Source: Alkalimonas amylolytica (lineage in GTDB: Bacteria; Pseudomonadota; Gammaproteobacteria; Enterobacterales; Alteromonadaceae). From it: a DNA stretch of 64,000 bases. The notes beneath the pieces are model-generated. The model ran no database searches and was not told the origin of the DNA. It saw only the letters and a program-made list of their open reading frames with translations. The position numbers and the translations under genes were made by a program. This document shows, piece by piece, positions 7,556 to 16,800 of this stretch (positions are counted from its first letter, which is position 1; each line of letters starts with the position of its first letter). The stretch spans positions 1-64,000 of the forward strand of contig NZ_FNRM01000013.1 in NCBI RefSeq assembly GCF_900107845.1, in the 5' to 3' direction.

Positions 7556-9289
7556 ATGGCTAAACCTAAACTGAAAATGCGGCTGGGTGATTTGCTGGTG
7601 CATGAGCAGATGATTACCGAGCAGCAGCTTGAGCAGGCTCTTGCAGAGCAGCGTTTGACCGGCCGCAAGTTGGGTGCCACGCTGATTGATCTCAACCTGC
7701 TGCAGGAAGATGAGCTGCTGCATTTTTTAGCGCAGCAGTTAAATGTACCATTTCTCGACTTAAGTCAGCAGCGATTGGATCCTAAGGTAGCGCAACTGTT
7801 GCCCGAAGTGCATGCCCGCCGTTCCAGAGCTTTGGTATTGGAGGCCAATGAGCAGCATGCCCTATTGGGCATGAGCGACCCGGCTGATCTTTCAATCTTA
7901 GACCAGCTTGCCCCCATGCTGGCCCCGCGGCAAATTCAGATCGCCGTGGTGCGTGAAAGTCAGTTGATGGAGGCCTTTAACAACCTGTATCGCCGCACCA
8001 AAGAGATTGAAAGCTTTGCCACGCAGTTAAAAGAAGAGTATGCCGAAACCGGAGAGTTTGATTTTAATGCGCTGAACCTGGATACAGAGTCCGATACCAC
8101 CATTGTCAAACTGTTGCAGTCGGTGTTTGAAGATGCGATTCAGGTCCGGGCTTCGGATATTCATATAGAGCCGGATGAAAAACTAATTCGCATTCGTCAG
8201 CGCGTGGATGGGGTCTTGCAGGAAAGCACCCTGAATGAAGTCAGTATTGCGTCAGCATTGGTGCTGCGACTAAAGCTGATGGCCAATTTGGATATCTCGG
8301 AAAAACGTCTGCCGCAGGATGGCCGTTTTCAGATCCAGGTGAAAGGCCATAAGATTGATGTGCGCCTGTCTACCATGCCGGTGCAATACGGCGAGTCAGT
8401 GGTAATGCGGCTGTTGGACCAAACCGCTGGCTTGCTGTCGCTGGAGCAAACCGGCATGCCGGCTGACTTCATCCGTAAGTTGCGTCAGTTAATAAAAAGC
8501 CCGCACGGCATGATCTTGGTGACTGGCCCTACTGGCTCAGGCAAAACGACTACCCTGTATGGCTTGCTTAGTGAGCTGAACCAGGAAGGCAGTAAAATAA
8601 TCACCGTGGAGGATCCGGTCGAATACCGCATTTCCCGCATCAATCAGGTGCAGGTGAATTTCAAGATTGGTCTGGGTTTTAGTGAGGTGCTAAGAACTAC
8701 CTTGCGGCAAGACCCAGATATTATTATGGTCGGGGAAATGCGCGATCAGGAAACTGCTGAAATGGGACTGCGCGGAGCTTTGACCGGTCACCTGGTGCTC
8801 TCTACCCTTCACACCAATGATGCAGTGACCAGTACCTTACGATTAGTGGACATGGGAGCCGCGCCTTATCTGGTGGCCAGCTCACTGCGGGCAATTCTGG
8901 CACAACGGTTGGTGCGGCGGATTTGTGACAATTGCAAGGAGCCCTATCAACCCGATGAGCTGGAGCAAAACTGGCTACGGCATAGTAAGGCGAACCCTGC
9001 GGCTCAGTATTGGCATGGCAAGGGCTGTCAGTCCTGTCATCACACAGGATTCAAAGGTCGGGTTGGCGTGTTTGAGTTGTTGATCCTAACCAAGCCACTG
9101 GCCGATGCGCTCAGGCGAGGCGATAACGAAGGCTTTGTCTCGCTGGCTTATCGCAGTGAGCATTTTCGTAGCCTGGGTCAGATGGCACTGGATTATGCCC
9201 AGCAGGGCGTCACCACACTGGATGAAGTGATCCGGGTCTCTGAATACCTCGATACCGAGGCTGGTGCTATGGGTAAGGCGCATGGCTGA
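7556..9289 (+). CDS. mshE: MshE, pilus extension ATPase (GspE/PilB family)
   Basis: This 577-residue assembly ATPase powers extension of the MSHA pilus. The N-terminal MshEN domain (about 8-150) is the founding example of the cyclic-di-GMP-binding N-domain, and the repeated RLGDLLVHEQMITEQQLEQAL pattern (cited in part) is visible. The core has Walker A GPTGSGKTT near residue 323, an Asp box, Walker B IIMVGEMRDQETAE and a His box (HLVLSTLHTNDA). A zinc-binding cysteine set follows (CDNCK ... CQSCHHTGFKGR). It starts three bases after mshN and overlaps mshG. Control of pilus extension by c-di-GMP follows from family knowledge. Confidence 0.96.
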   Translation: MAKPKLKMRLGDLLVHEQMITEQQLEQALAEQRLTGRKLGATLIDLNLLQEDELLHFLAQQLNVPFLDLSQQRLDPKVAQLLPEVHARRSRALVLEANEQHALLGMSDPADLSILDQLAPMLAPRQIQIAVVRESQLMEAFNNLYRRTKEIESFATQLKEEYAETGEFDFNALNLDTESDTTIVKLLQSVFEDAIQVRASDIHIEPDEKLIRIRQRVDGVLQESTLNEVSIASALVLRLKLMANLDISEKRLPQDGRFQIQVKGHKIDVRLSTMPVQYGESVVMRLLDQTAGLLSLEQTGMPADFIRKLRQLIKSPHGMILVTGPTGSGKTTTLYGLLSELNQEGSKIITVEDPVEYRISRINQVQVNFKIGLGFSEVLRTTLRQDPDIIMVGEMRDQETAEMGLRGALTGHLVLSTLHTNDAVTSTLRLVDMGAAPYLVASSLRAILAQRLVRRICDNCKEPYQPDELEQNWLRHSKANPAAQYWHGKGCQSCHHTGFKGRVGVFELLILTKPLADALRRGDNEGFVSLAYRSEHFRSLGQMALDYAQQGVTTLDEVIRVSEYLDTEAGAMGKAHG

Positions 9290-10505
9290 GTTTCGTTATC
9301 AGGCCCGTGACAGTCAGGGCAGAGCAGTACAGGGGCAGATTGAGGCTGGCTCCGAAGGTGGCGTGGCCGATATGCTGCGTCAGCGCCAGCTGATCCCGGT
9401 AGCCATCGAAGCGGTGCCACAACAAGCAACCACAGAGATACGTTGGCTGCAGTTGAGCCGGGGCATCAGTTTGACTGAACTGACCATGTTTTGTCGGCAG
9501 ATGTATGCCTTAATGAAAGCTGGCATACCAATGATTCGTGCTATCGAAGGGCTGGCCAACAGTACCAGCTCTTCTCGTCTGCAGCAGGTCCTGCACGAAC
9601 TCGAGGGGGAGCTGGAGAAAGGCCGCACATTATCCGTCGCGATGTCAGCTCATCCCAAGGTATTCACTCGTTTGGTGGTCAGTATTGTGCATGTGGGTGA
9701 AAATACCGGTCGATTGGATGAGGCTTTTTTACAGTTGTCCGAATACCTGGAGCAAGAGCAGGAAACCAGAAAACAAATCAAACAAGCGACCCGTTACCCA
9801 ACCTTTGTTCTGATTGCGTTGGCGGTGGCTATGGTGATCCTGAATCTACTGGTGATCCCACAGTTTGCCTCAATGTTTGCCCGTTTTAATGCTGAGCTGC
9901 CCTGGTCCACCCAGGTCCTGTTGGCAACGTCTTCATTTTTCCAGAATTACGGCTGGCTGTTGTTGCTGACTTTACTGTTAGCGGGTGGGGTGTTGCGCTA
10001 TAGCATTGAAACCGACAAAGGCCGGGTGCGCTGGGGGCATTTCAAACTGCGGGTCCCTTTGGTTGGCGATATCATCAACCGGGCTACGCTGGGGCGTTAT
10101 GCTCGTAGCTTTGGCTTGATGTTAAAAGCAGGCGTGCCGATGACCACAGCCCTTAGCCTGGTGGCAGAAGCGGTGGATAATGCGTACCTTGGCGATAAAA
10201 TTCGCGAGATGCGCCGCAAAATTGAACGCGGTGAAAGCCTGTATCGGGTCAGCGCCCAAAGCCAGATGTTCACCCCTTTGGTGATGCAGATGGTGGCTGT
10301 GGGGGAGGAAACCGGTCAGGTGGATGAGATGCTGGCCGAGGTCGCCAGCTTTTACGAACGTGAAGTCGCCTACGATTTAAAAACCCTGACAGCGCGAATC
10401 GAACCCATATTAATTACCATTGTGGCTGTGATGGTATTGATTTTGGCACTGGGGATTTTTACGCCGATGTGGGATATGCTCAGCGCCTACCGGGGAGGGA
10501 ACTAG
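9282..10505 (+). CDS. mshG: MshG, inner-membrane platform protein (GspF/PilC family)
   Basis: This 407-residue polytopic protein forms the rotating core that couples MshE to pilin insertion. It starts MAEFRYQARDSQGRAVQG and contains two tandem T2SF domains (about 70-193 and 272-394), with three membrane segments at about 170-195, 220-240 and 375-400. Conserved GIPM and GVPM motifs (MKAGIPMIRAIEGL, LKAGVPMTTALSLV) mark the start of each repeat. The start overlaps the mshE stop by eight bases; an earlier in-frame ATG inside mshE is rejected because it lies ahead of the conserved N-terminus. Confidence 0.95.
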   Translation: MAEFRYQARDSQGRAVQGQIEAGSEGGVADMLRQRQLIPVAIEAVPQQATTEIRWLQLSRGISLTELTMFCRQMYALMKAGIPMIRAIEGLANSTSSSRLQQVLHELEGELEKGRTLSVAMSAHPKVFTRLVVSIVHVGENTGRLDEAFLQLSEYLEQEQETRKQIKQATRYPTFVLIALAVAMVILNLLVIPQFASMFARFNAELPWSTQVLLATSSFFQNYGWLLLLTLLLAGGVLRYSIETDKGRVRWGHFKLRVPLVGDIINRATLGRYARSFGLMLKAGVPMTTALSLVAEAVDNAYLGDKIREMRRKIERGESLYRVSAQSQMFTPLVMQMVAVGEETGQVDEMLAEVASFYEREVAYDLKTLTARIEPILITIVAVMVLILALGIFTPMWDMLSAYRGGN

Positions 10506-10575
10506 CACAGTCGAAAAAGCGTGTAATTTTAACAAGTCGCTCTATACTAAAACAAAGCAACTCAGGAGATTGACG

Positions 10576-11130
10576 ATGAAAAAGCAAGCAGGTTTTACTC
10601 TGATAGAACTGGTGATAGTGGTCATCATCTTAGGTTTACTGGCCGCCACTGCGCTGCCACGATTTTTAAATATTACCGAACAAGCAGAAGAGGCTGCGGT
10701 TGAAGGCATTGCCGGTGGCTTTGCATCTGCCGTAGGGTTAGTGAGAGCTCAGTGGGAAGTCGCGGGCCGGCCGGTTGATAATGTGGGCGCCAATATTACG
10801 TCAGTCAACGTTGATGGTGCTGTGGTGGGGATCAATACCGAAGGTGCCGTCCGTGGTTATCCGACCGGTGAACCCGTGACCAACACCAATGTCAGTGCCA
10901 TGAGTGCGGATCGTTGTCTGCAGACACTGAATCTGATTTTGCAAAATCCACCGTCGGCCAATACGACCTTTGCAACGTCGAATACCTTATTTGTTCGCTA
11001 CGAAGCACCGAGCTGCTTCTACCATCAGACTACTGGTCTGGGAGCAGCGCCAACAGATACCACTGCCAGCAATGGCTTTAGTTACAACCCGGCGAGCGGG
11101 CAAATCAGTATCTTTTTAAATAAACCATAA
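10576..11130 (+). CDS. mshB: MshB, minor prepilin
   Basis: This 184-residue type IV prepilin has a short leader (MKKQAG) cut before FTLIELVIVVIILG by the prepilin peptidase, and Glu5 of the mature protein is present. The C-terminal globular part has a cysteine pair (RCLQ and SCFY). The ATG has CAGGAGA six bases upstream, so the in-frame TTG two codons earlier is unlikely. A 70-base gap after mshG contains a TATACT box at 10543-10548, a possible internal promoter for the pilin genes, though no good -35 accompanies it. Many MSHA loci have mshF in this gap; there is no room for it here. Confidence 0.9.
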   Translation: MKKQAGFTLIELVIVVIILGLLAATALPRFLNITEQAEEAAVEGIAGGFASAVGLVRAQWEVAGRPVDNVGANITSVNVDGAVVGINTEGAVRGYPTGEPVTNTNVSAMSADRCLQTLNLILQNPPSANTTFATSNTLFVRYEAPSCFYHQTTGLGAAPTDTTASNGFSYNPASGQISIFLNKP

Positions 11131-11149
11131 GGGTTCGAAGAGGCCATCT

Positions 11150-11626
11150 ATGCAAAAGCAACAAGGTTTTACATTGGTAGAATTGATCATTGTGATCGTA
11201 ATTCTTGGCATTCTCGCTGTGACGGCAGCCCCGCGGTTTTTAAACATCTCAGGGGATGCACGCGCCAGTACGTTAAATGCTGTGAAGGGCTCTTTGGAGT
11301 CAGCATCTGCGTTGGTCTATGGTAAAGCCATTATTGCCGGCGTTCAAAACCAAGATGAAGGTGAGGTAACTGATCCTGCAGGGACTATTGCTACCGCTTA
11401 TGGTTACCCGGCAGCGACCACAGCAGTGATGGCGATTATTCTGGATCTGGATGACAGCGAGTGGACGGTGGCTGCAGTGCCTGCTTCCGATCCAGCGAGT
11501 ATTGCCATTACTCCAGCAGGAACTGTGTATACAGCGACAGCTGCTGATGCCTGTCAGGTTCTTTATACTGAGTCGGATGCACCTGTCACTAAACCCACCA
11601 TTGTTGTGCAAGCTGCTGGTTGCTAG
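11150..11626 (+). CDS. mshA: MshA, major MSHA pilin
   Basis: This 158-residue prepilin has the leader MQKQQG, cleavage before FTLVELIIVIVILGILAVTA and the mature Glu5. It shows the typical MshA pattern in which PRFLN and DARASTLNAVKGSLESASAL follow the hydrophobic helix. Two cysteines near the C-terminus (DACQ and the final GC) can form the pilin D-loop disulphide. It is small and alanine/threonine-rich, as expected for the major subunit. A GAAGAGG ribosome binding site precedes the ATG. The closely related MshB is encoded just upstream. Confidence 0.93.
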   Translation: MQKQQGFTLVELIIVIVILGILAVTAAPRFLNISGDARASTLNAVKGSLESASALVYGKAIIAGVQNQDEGEVTDPAGTIATAYGYPAATTAVMAIILDLDDSEWTVAAVPASDPASIAITPAGTVYTATAADACQVLYTESDAPVTKPTIVVQAAGC

Positions 11627-11639
11627 TTAAGGAGCCAGT

Positions 11640-12098
11640 ATGATCAGGCAGTACGTGTCACTCAAAGGCTTTACCCTGGTAGAGCTGATTGTGGTGATGG
11701 TGCTGCTTGGTATCCTAAGTGTGACCTTGCTGCCCCGCTTTTTAAGCGGGGCAGGTACGTCCGAGTACCATTATCGTGACCAGGCTCTGGCACTACTTCG
11801 ACGTGTGCAGATCCAGGCTATGCAGTGCACCGATGCGACTTTTTGTCCGGGCAGCGTTCTACAGCTAAGCAGTTCTGCCATCGGTACCAGTGCAGATTGT
11901 CGTAACGATGCCACTCACCTTTGTATTGCCAGTCGCGATGTTGTCACTTTGTCTGCCAACTTCAGCCAGTTAAGCTTTGATGCCCTGGGGCGCCCGCAAG
12001 GGTGTGCGGCTGCCACACCTGCCTGCACGCTGACCATCACTGGTAGTAATAGCCTGCAGATTTGCCTTGAAAGTGAGGGGTATATCCGGCCATGTTAA
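11640..12098 (+). CDS. mshC: MshC, minor prepilin
   Basis: This 152-residue prepilin has leader MIRQYVSLKG before FTLVELIVVMVLLGILSVT and mature Glu5. The globular domain carries several cysteines (MQCTD, TFCPG, ADCRN, HLCIA and a C-terminal pair), in keeping with a disulphide-rich minor pilin. It begins 13 bases after mshA with a GGAG ribosome binding site and overlaps mshD by seven bases. The position between mshA and mshD fixes the name. Confidence 0.88.
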   Translation: MIRQYVSLKGFTLVELIVVMVLLGILSVTLLPRFLSGAGTSEYHYRDQALALLRRVQIQAMQCTDATFCPGSVLQLSSSAIGTSADCRNDATHLCIASRDVVTLSANFSQLSFDALGRPQGCAAATPACTLTITGSNSLQICLESEGYIRPC

Positions 12099-12634
12099 GC
12101 AGCTGTCAGCGAGGAGTGACCCTGATCGAGCTGGTGATTGGCATCACGGTGTTAGCGGTGGCGTTGACGCTTATCACAGCCGTTTTGTCGCCGTTGTTTG
12201 TGCGTAGTACCGACCCCTGGCATCAGGTGCGGGCATCGGAACTTGGTCATAGCCTGATGAATGAAATTCTGGCCCGCGCCTTTGATGAACAAAGTGATCG
12301 TAGTGGTGGTTTGCTACGCTGCGATGAGTTAGCCCTTGGCGCTGAACCCTGCACCGCTGAGGCGAATTTTGGTCCGGATGGTGCGGAAACCCGATTGTGG
12401 TTTAATGACGTGGATGATTTTGATGGCTTTGGTGTTGAAGGTGCAGATATTTTCACCAATATTCTGGCGCTGGATTTAGCCGAGGCCTACCGCAATTATC
12501 GGGCTGAGGTCCGGGTGCGTTATGCTGGTTCAGAGCTGGGCTTGTCCAATCGCTCAGTCAAACGTATTGACGTGGTGATTACCACCCCCACTAATAGTGT
12601 TATTGCGTTTAGTGCTTATAAGGGGAACTGGTGA
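12092..12634 (+). CDS. mshD: MshD, minor prepilin
   Basis: This 180-residue prepilin has leader MLSSCQRG before VTLIELVIGITVLAVALTL, with mature Glu5. The rest contains an acidic stretch (WFNDVDDFDGFG) typical of MshD. The family is PilV-like, and these minor pilins are thought to prime assembly or sit at the tip. It overlaps both neighbours by a few bases. Confidence 0.88.
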   Translation: MLSSCQRGVTLIELVIGITVLAVALTLITAVLSPLFVRSTDPWHQVRASELGHSLMNEILARAFDEQSDRSGGLLRCDELALGAEPCTAEANFGPDGAETRLWFNDVDDFDGFGVEGADIFTNILALDLAEAYRNYRAEVRVRYAGSELGLSNRSVKRIDVVITTPTNSVIAFSAYKGNW

Positions 12635-13434
12635 TGATCAGCCGCGGTTTTACCCTGATTGAGCTGATTACCAGCATTGTCTTGTTGAGTATTTTGGCTA
12701 TTTCAGTCACCAGCTTTATTGGCTTTGCAGCCCGGATGTATGTCGATGTCAGCGAGCGTGAGCAAGTACTGGGACAAAGCCGTTTTGCCATTGAGCGGCT
12801 TAGTCGTGAATTGCGGAGTGCTGTGCCTAACAGCGTCCGTATTGCTGGAAGTGGCGCTTTGCAATGTGTGGAGTTTACGCCCTTTGTGATAAGTGGTTTG
12901 TATTTGCAGGCGCCAATCAGTCCGGATGCAGCCACTGAGCTTGAGCTGGCGAGCGCCACTGGCTTTGCCGAGGTGCAGGGCAATGAACGCTTGGTGATTT
13001 ACCCGCGTGAAACAGCAGATATTTACGATGCAACGCGGGCATACAATGTGCTACTAAATGGCATAACCCCGGATGCTTCCGGCTCAGATGCCGTCGCTCA
13101 TCTGGCTGCAAGCCACAGCTTTCCAAAGCACTCCCCTGAGCGGCGCTTTTACTTGCTGGCCACACCGGTTAGTTATTGTGTGCAGGGCAATCAGCTATGG
13201 CGTTATACCGGCTATGGTTTTGCTGCCACTCAGCCTGAACCTGCAGCCATGGGGACAGGTGTCTTAATGGCAGAGGGATTACGTATATCTGCCCTGCCTG
13301 CAGGGCAGGTGTTTCGTTATGATGCCCCTGTGCTAAGCCGTAATGCCGTGGTGCATATTGTATTGAACTTTGGTAATACGCTGTCCGAGGACTTGTTTTT
13401 TAATCACGAGGTGCATCTGCCTAATGTACCCTAA
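12634..13434 (+). CDS. mshO: MshO, minor prepilin (PilW-like)
   Basis: This prepilin of about 266 residues has a very short leader (MISRG) before FTLIELITSIVLLSILAIS. RFAIERLSRELRSAVPNSVRI after the membrane helix is the hallmark of MshO/PilW-type pseudopilins. The ATG overlaps the mshD stop (TGATG). A GTG one codon earlier is an equally possible start and changes the protein by one residue. It overlaps mshP by 11 bases. Confidence 0.88.
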   Translation: MISRGFTLIELITSIVLLSILAISVTSFIGFAARMYVDVSEREQVLGQSRFAIERLSRELRSAVPNSVRIAGSGALQCVEFTPFVISGLYLQAPISPDAATELELASATGFAEVQGNERLVIYPRETADIYDATRAYNVLLNGITPDASGSDAVAHLAASHSFPKHSPERRFYLLATPVSYCVQGNQLWRYTGYGFAATQPEPAAMGTGVLMAEGLRISALPAGQVFRYDAPVLSRNAVVHIVLNFGNTLSEDLFFNHEVHLPNVP

Positions 13435-13873
13435 CCCCCGGCAACACCAAGGCAGTGCATTGGTGGTGGCAATTTTTGTCATCGTGGTGATCTTTGGTCT
13501 CTTGCTAGCCATGAGTCGGATCCTGCTGAGCAGCAGCGAGTCTGTAGTTTATGAAGTGCTGGGAACCCGTGCGCTTTTGGCCGCACAAAGCGGACTGGAG
13601 CTTGCTGCAACTCAGTTATTTCCATTGGAGCAAGAAACCGCCGGGTGCAGTGCTGTCTCTGCGCAATTTTTACTGGCAGGGAGCGGTCTGAGTAATTGTC
13701 GTGTTCGACTTTCCTGTTCAGCCTCAGAGCCACTTGATACCGGCACCAATCAGGGACAGCTTTTTTTGTTACAAAGCATTGGCGAATGCCGTAGTCAGGC
13801 CGACTGGTCAGTACCATGCCAGCATGGTGAGCTTTGTGCCAGCCGTGCGGTGCAGATGGAGGTTGGGTTCTGA
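13424..13873 (+). CDS. mshP: MshP, minor pilus protein (PilX-like)
   Basis: This 149-residue protein has leader MYPNPRQHQG followed by SALVVAIFVIVVIFGLLLAM. Like other MshP/PilX proteins it has a G-S cleavage context and lacks the usual FTLIE motif. The C-terminal part has cysteines (GCSA, NCRVRLSC, GECRS, PCQHGELC). An in-frame start 18 codons upstream lies in mshO and is ignored because it spoils the prepilin leader. The stop overlaps the mshQ start (TGATG). Confidence 0.85.
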   Translation: MYPNPRQHQGSALVVAIFVIVVIFGLLLAMSRILLSSSESVVYEVLGTRALLAAQSGLELAATQLFPLEQETAGCSAVSAQFLLAGSGLSNCRVRLSCSASEPLDTGTNQGQLFLLQSIGECRSQADWSVPCQHGELCASRAVQMEVGF

Positions 13874-16800
13874 TGCAGCGATTACTGAACTTGTGTTGTG
13901 TTTTTCTTTGTCTGCTCTTTGCCAGTTCGTTGTGGGCACAGCCAAATTGCCAGGAGCTGTATGCCAGCCCCAGTGGCATTAATCCGAATTTAGGGGCTAA
14001 TGGCATCAGTCCATTTGACCTGGCCAATGTGCCCTGGCAAACGACGCCCTGGCCAGCCAGTGGCACCACTTTAAATAGTGGCAACTATTATTTTGGTACA
14101 TTAAATACCAATAACTTTTATCAGTTATCCATTGCCAGTGGCGCCCGGGTTACCATCTTTGTGAATGACAACCTGGTTACGAATAATTTTCTGCGATTGA
14201 ATGCCAGCGGTAACCCGGAGCAGCTCACCATAGTGGTGCGCAGCAATGTGTCCATTAACAATCTGGCTGAAATCAACGGCTTAATTTATGCTGCTGGTAG
14301 CATCAACATCAATAACAATGATGTGATTGTTGGTGGTCTGGCAGCTACAGGCAGCATTAGTGTTGGTACCAATACCGTGGTCACCCGGGATGATACCGCT
14401 ATTGCGCAGCTTGAGTTACCTGGTTTATGCACAGCAAGCCCTGTCACAGTGCCTGATCCCAGAGCTTTGTATCCGCTGGATTTATGCAGCACACTAAATA
14501 ACAGTGTGGTGGAAGATTTGATGCAGCAATACCCAGCGACCGGTTATCAGTTAACACCCGCCGATGGGAAGGTATTGGCTGGCGCTAACTTCAGCTCGAC
14601 CGGTATGAGCCGGGTAGAATTACCGTCTGGGCTGCTCAATGGCCTAACGGACTTTAGCGTGTCTTTGTGGTTTAAGGCCGATGCCAGTAATAGCTTTCGG
14701 CAGATCCTGTCGGCATCTAATAACAGCCAGGATACGGTGCTGGAACTCTATGTTCGCAATAACAATGTACTGCGGGCTGGCTTGTTAGGCGTTTACTATG
14801 CCTTTGGTTCGCCCGAGCCGGTATTAAACAACAACAGCTGGTACCATGCCACTTTAACCCGCAGCGGCAATCAACTGTGCCTCTATCTGGATGCCAACCT
14901 GGTGCAGTGCCAGACAGCATCGGCAGCAGCGCTGTCGGTAACCCGGGCAGCTTTGGGGGTTTGGTGGCAAGCCAATGGCACTATGTCGGATCCATTCCGG
15001 GGTGATCTGGATGAAGTGTTGTTTTTTTCATCGGCGCTGTCTGTCAGTCAGATCCAAACCATCTACAACAATCAGAATGATGGGCGCAACTACGATGGTG
15101 CCGTGCGCGAGGATACCTGCCTGGGTTGTTTTAGCGATAATTTCTCCAGTAGCGTTTTATCGGATGATTGGGTCACCTCTCGCAGCAGCGGTAGTTTTAC
15201 CCCTTCCATCGTCAATGGGCGCTTGCGTATGACACAAGCAGTCGGCAATCAGTCAACGGCGGCAACCTATCAGCGTTTATTCCCTGCTGCGGACAATTTA
15301 GTTGTGATTGAGTTTGATTACCTGGCCTACGGCGGCAGTGGGGCTGATGGGTTAGCGGTTGTTTTGTCTGATGCGAATGTGACGCCGCAACCGGGGAGTT
15401 TTGGTGGGCCCCTTGGTTATGGCAGCAGGGCTAATCAGAATATACCAGGCTTTGCAGGTGGTTGGCTGGGGATAGGGCTGGACGAGTTTGGCAATTTCTC
15501 AACGGAAGGTGGCCCAGGCGGACCAGGTCGACGGCAACAGTCGGTTGCAGTCCGGGGGTCAGGTTCAGGTACTTCCGGTTATCGTTATTTAAGGGGGACC
15601 TGCAATAATGGCGCGACGAATCCTGCTGGCGGCTGCCTTAACCCAAGGGTGGATGGCAATCAAGCGAATCCGCACCGTTATCGCATCACCGTGGACTCTC
15701 GCGCCGCTGGCAGAGCATGGGTGTCAGTAGAGCGTGATCATGGTACAGGTTTTATTAGCCTGATTGCACCGTTTGATGTGTTGGCACAGCCTGGTCAGGC
15801 CAGTGTTCCTGAAAACTTTTTACTCTCATTAACAGGCTCAACCGGTGGCTCGACCAATATTCATGAGCTGGATAATGTCAGCATCTGTGCTCTGCGCTCC
15901 TTGCCGGTCGGGGTGCAAATCGATCACTTCGAATTTGATCACAGTGGCCAAGCGTTGACCTGTCAGCCTGAAACCCTGACGATGCGGGCTTGTCTCAATG
16001 CGGACTGCAGTCAATTATACACAGATCCAGTCACTGCAACCTTAAGCCCACAGCCGGTGCCTGGTGGTGAATGGCTGGGAGGCCATGTGATCAACTTTAG
16101 CGGCGGTAGCACCACAGTACAGCTGCGTCGCAGTACAGTGGGAGCGGTCACTGTCGGTGTGACTGGCTCGGTGCCTGGCACCCGGCCACTGAGTACCACC
16201 TTGTGCCGTGCAGGCAGTGGCCCAAAAAATACCACCAGCTGTACGCTTAACTTTGCCAATAGTGGTTTTGTGTTGGAGGTGCCGGATGGGATTGCCAATC
16301 AGCCAGCAACCGATGTGCGGCTGCGAGCGGTACGTGAGAGTGATCCGGGGCAGGCTTGTGTGCCGGCTTTCGCCAATGTAAGTCGCTCGGTGCAGTTCTG
16401 GTCGGGTTATATCACGCCGGATGCTGCGGGCAGACCGGTGTCGATGCCGGTGCAAGTGAATGGCCAAGCTATTAGCCTGAGCAATGCAACGCCATCAACG
16501 CGTTCACTCACTTTTGATGCCAATGGTGAAGCTCTGCTTAGCGTGAACTATGCCGATGCCGGACGGGTGCAGCTGAATGCCCGTTATCAGGGGGCTAATG
16601 TGACCGGTGACGCAGGCCTGGTACTCCAAGGTGCGACTCAATTCAGTAAACGGCCTTATGGTTTGTGCGTTCAAACAGCAGCAAACTGTGCCGCTGGTAA
16701 TGCCAGCTGCCCGGCATTTGTGCGTGCGGGCGAAGCCTTTAATGTAGAGCTAAGTGCTCATGCCTGGCAGGACGGAGGCGCAGCCATTTGTGATATGCCG

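Noticed and set aside
13479-14084. 201-codon open frame antisense to mshP/mshQ
   Set aside because: It lies opposite well-supported pilus genes, has no ribosome binding site and no recognisable domain.
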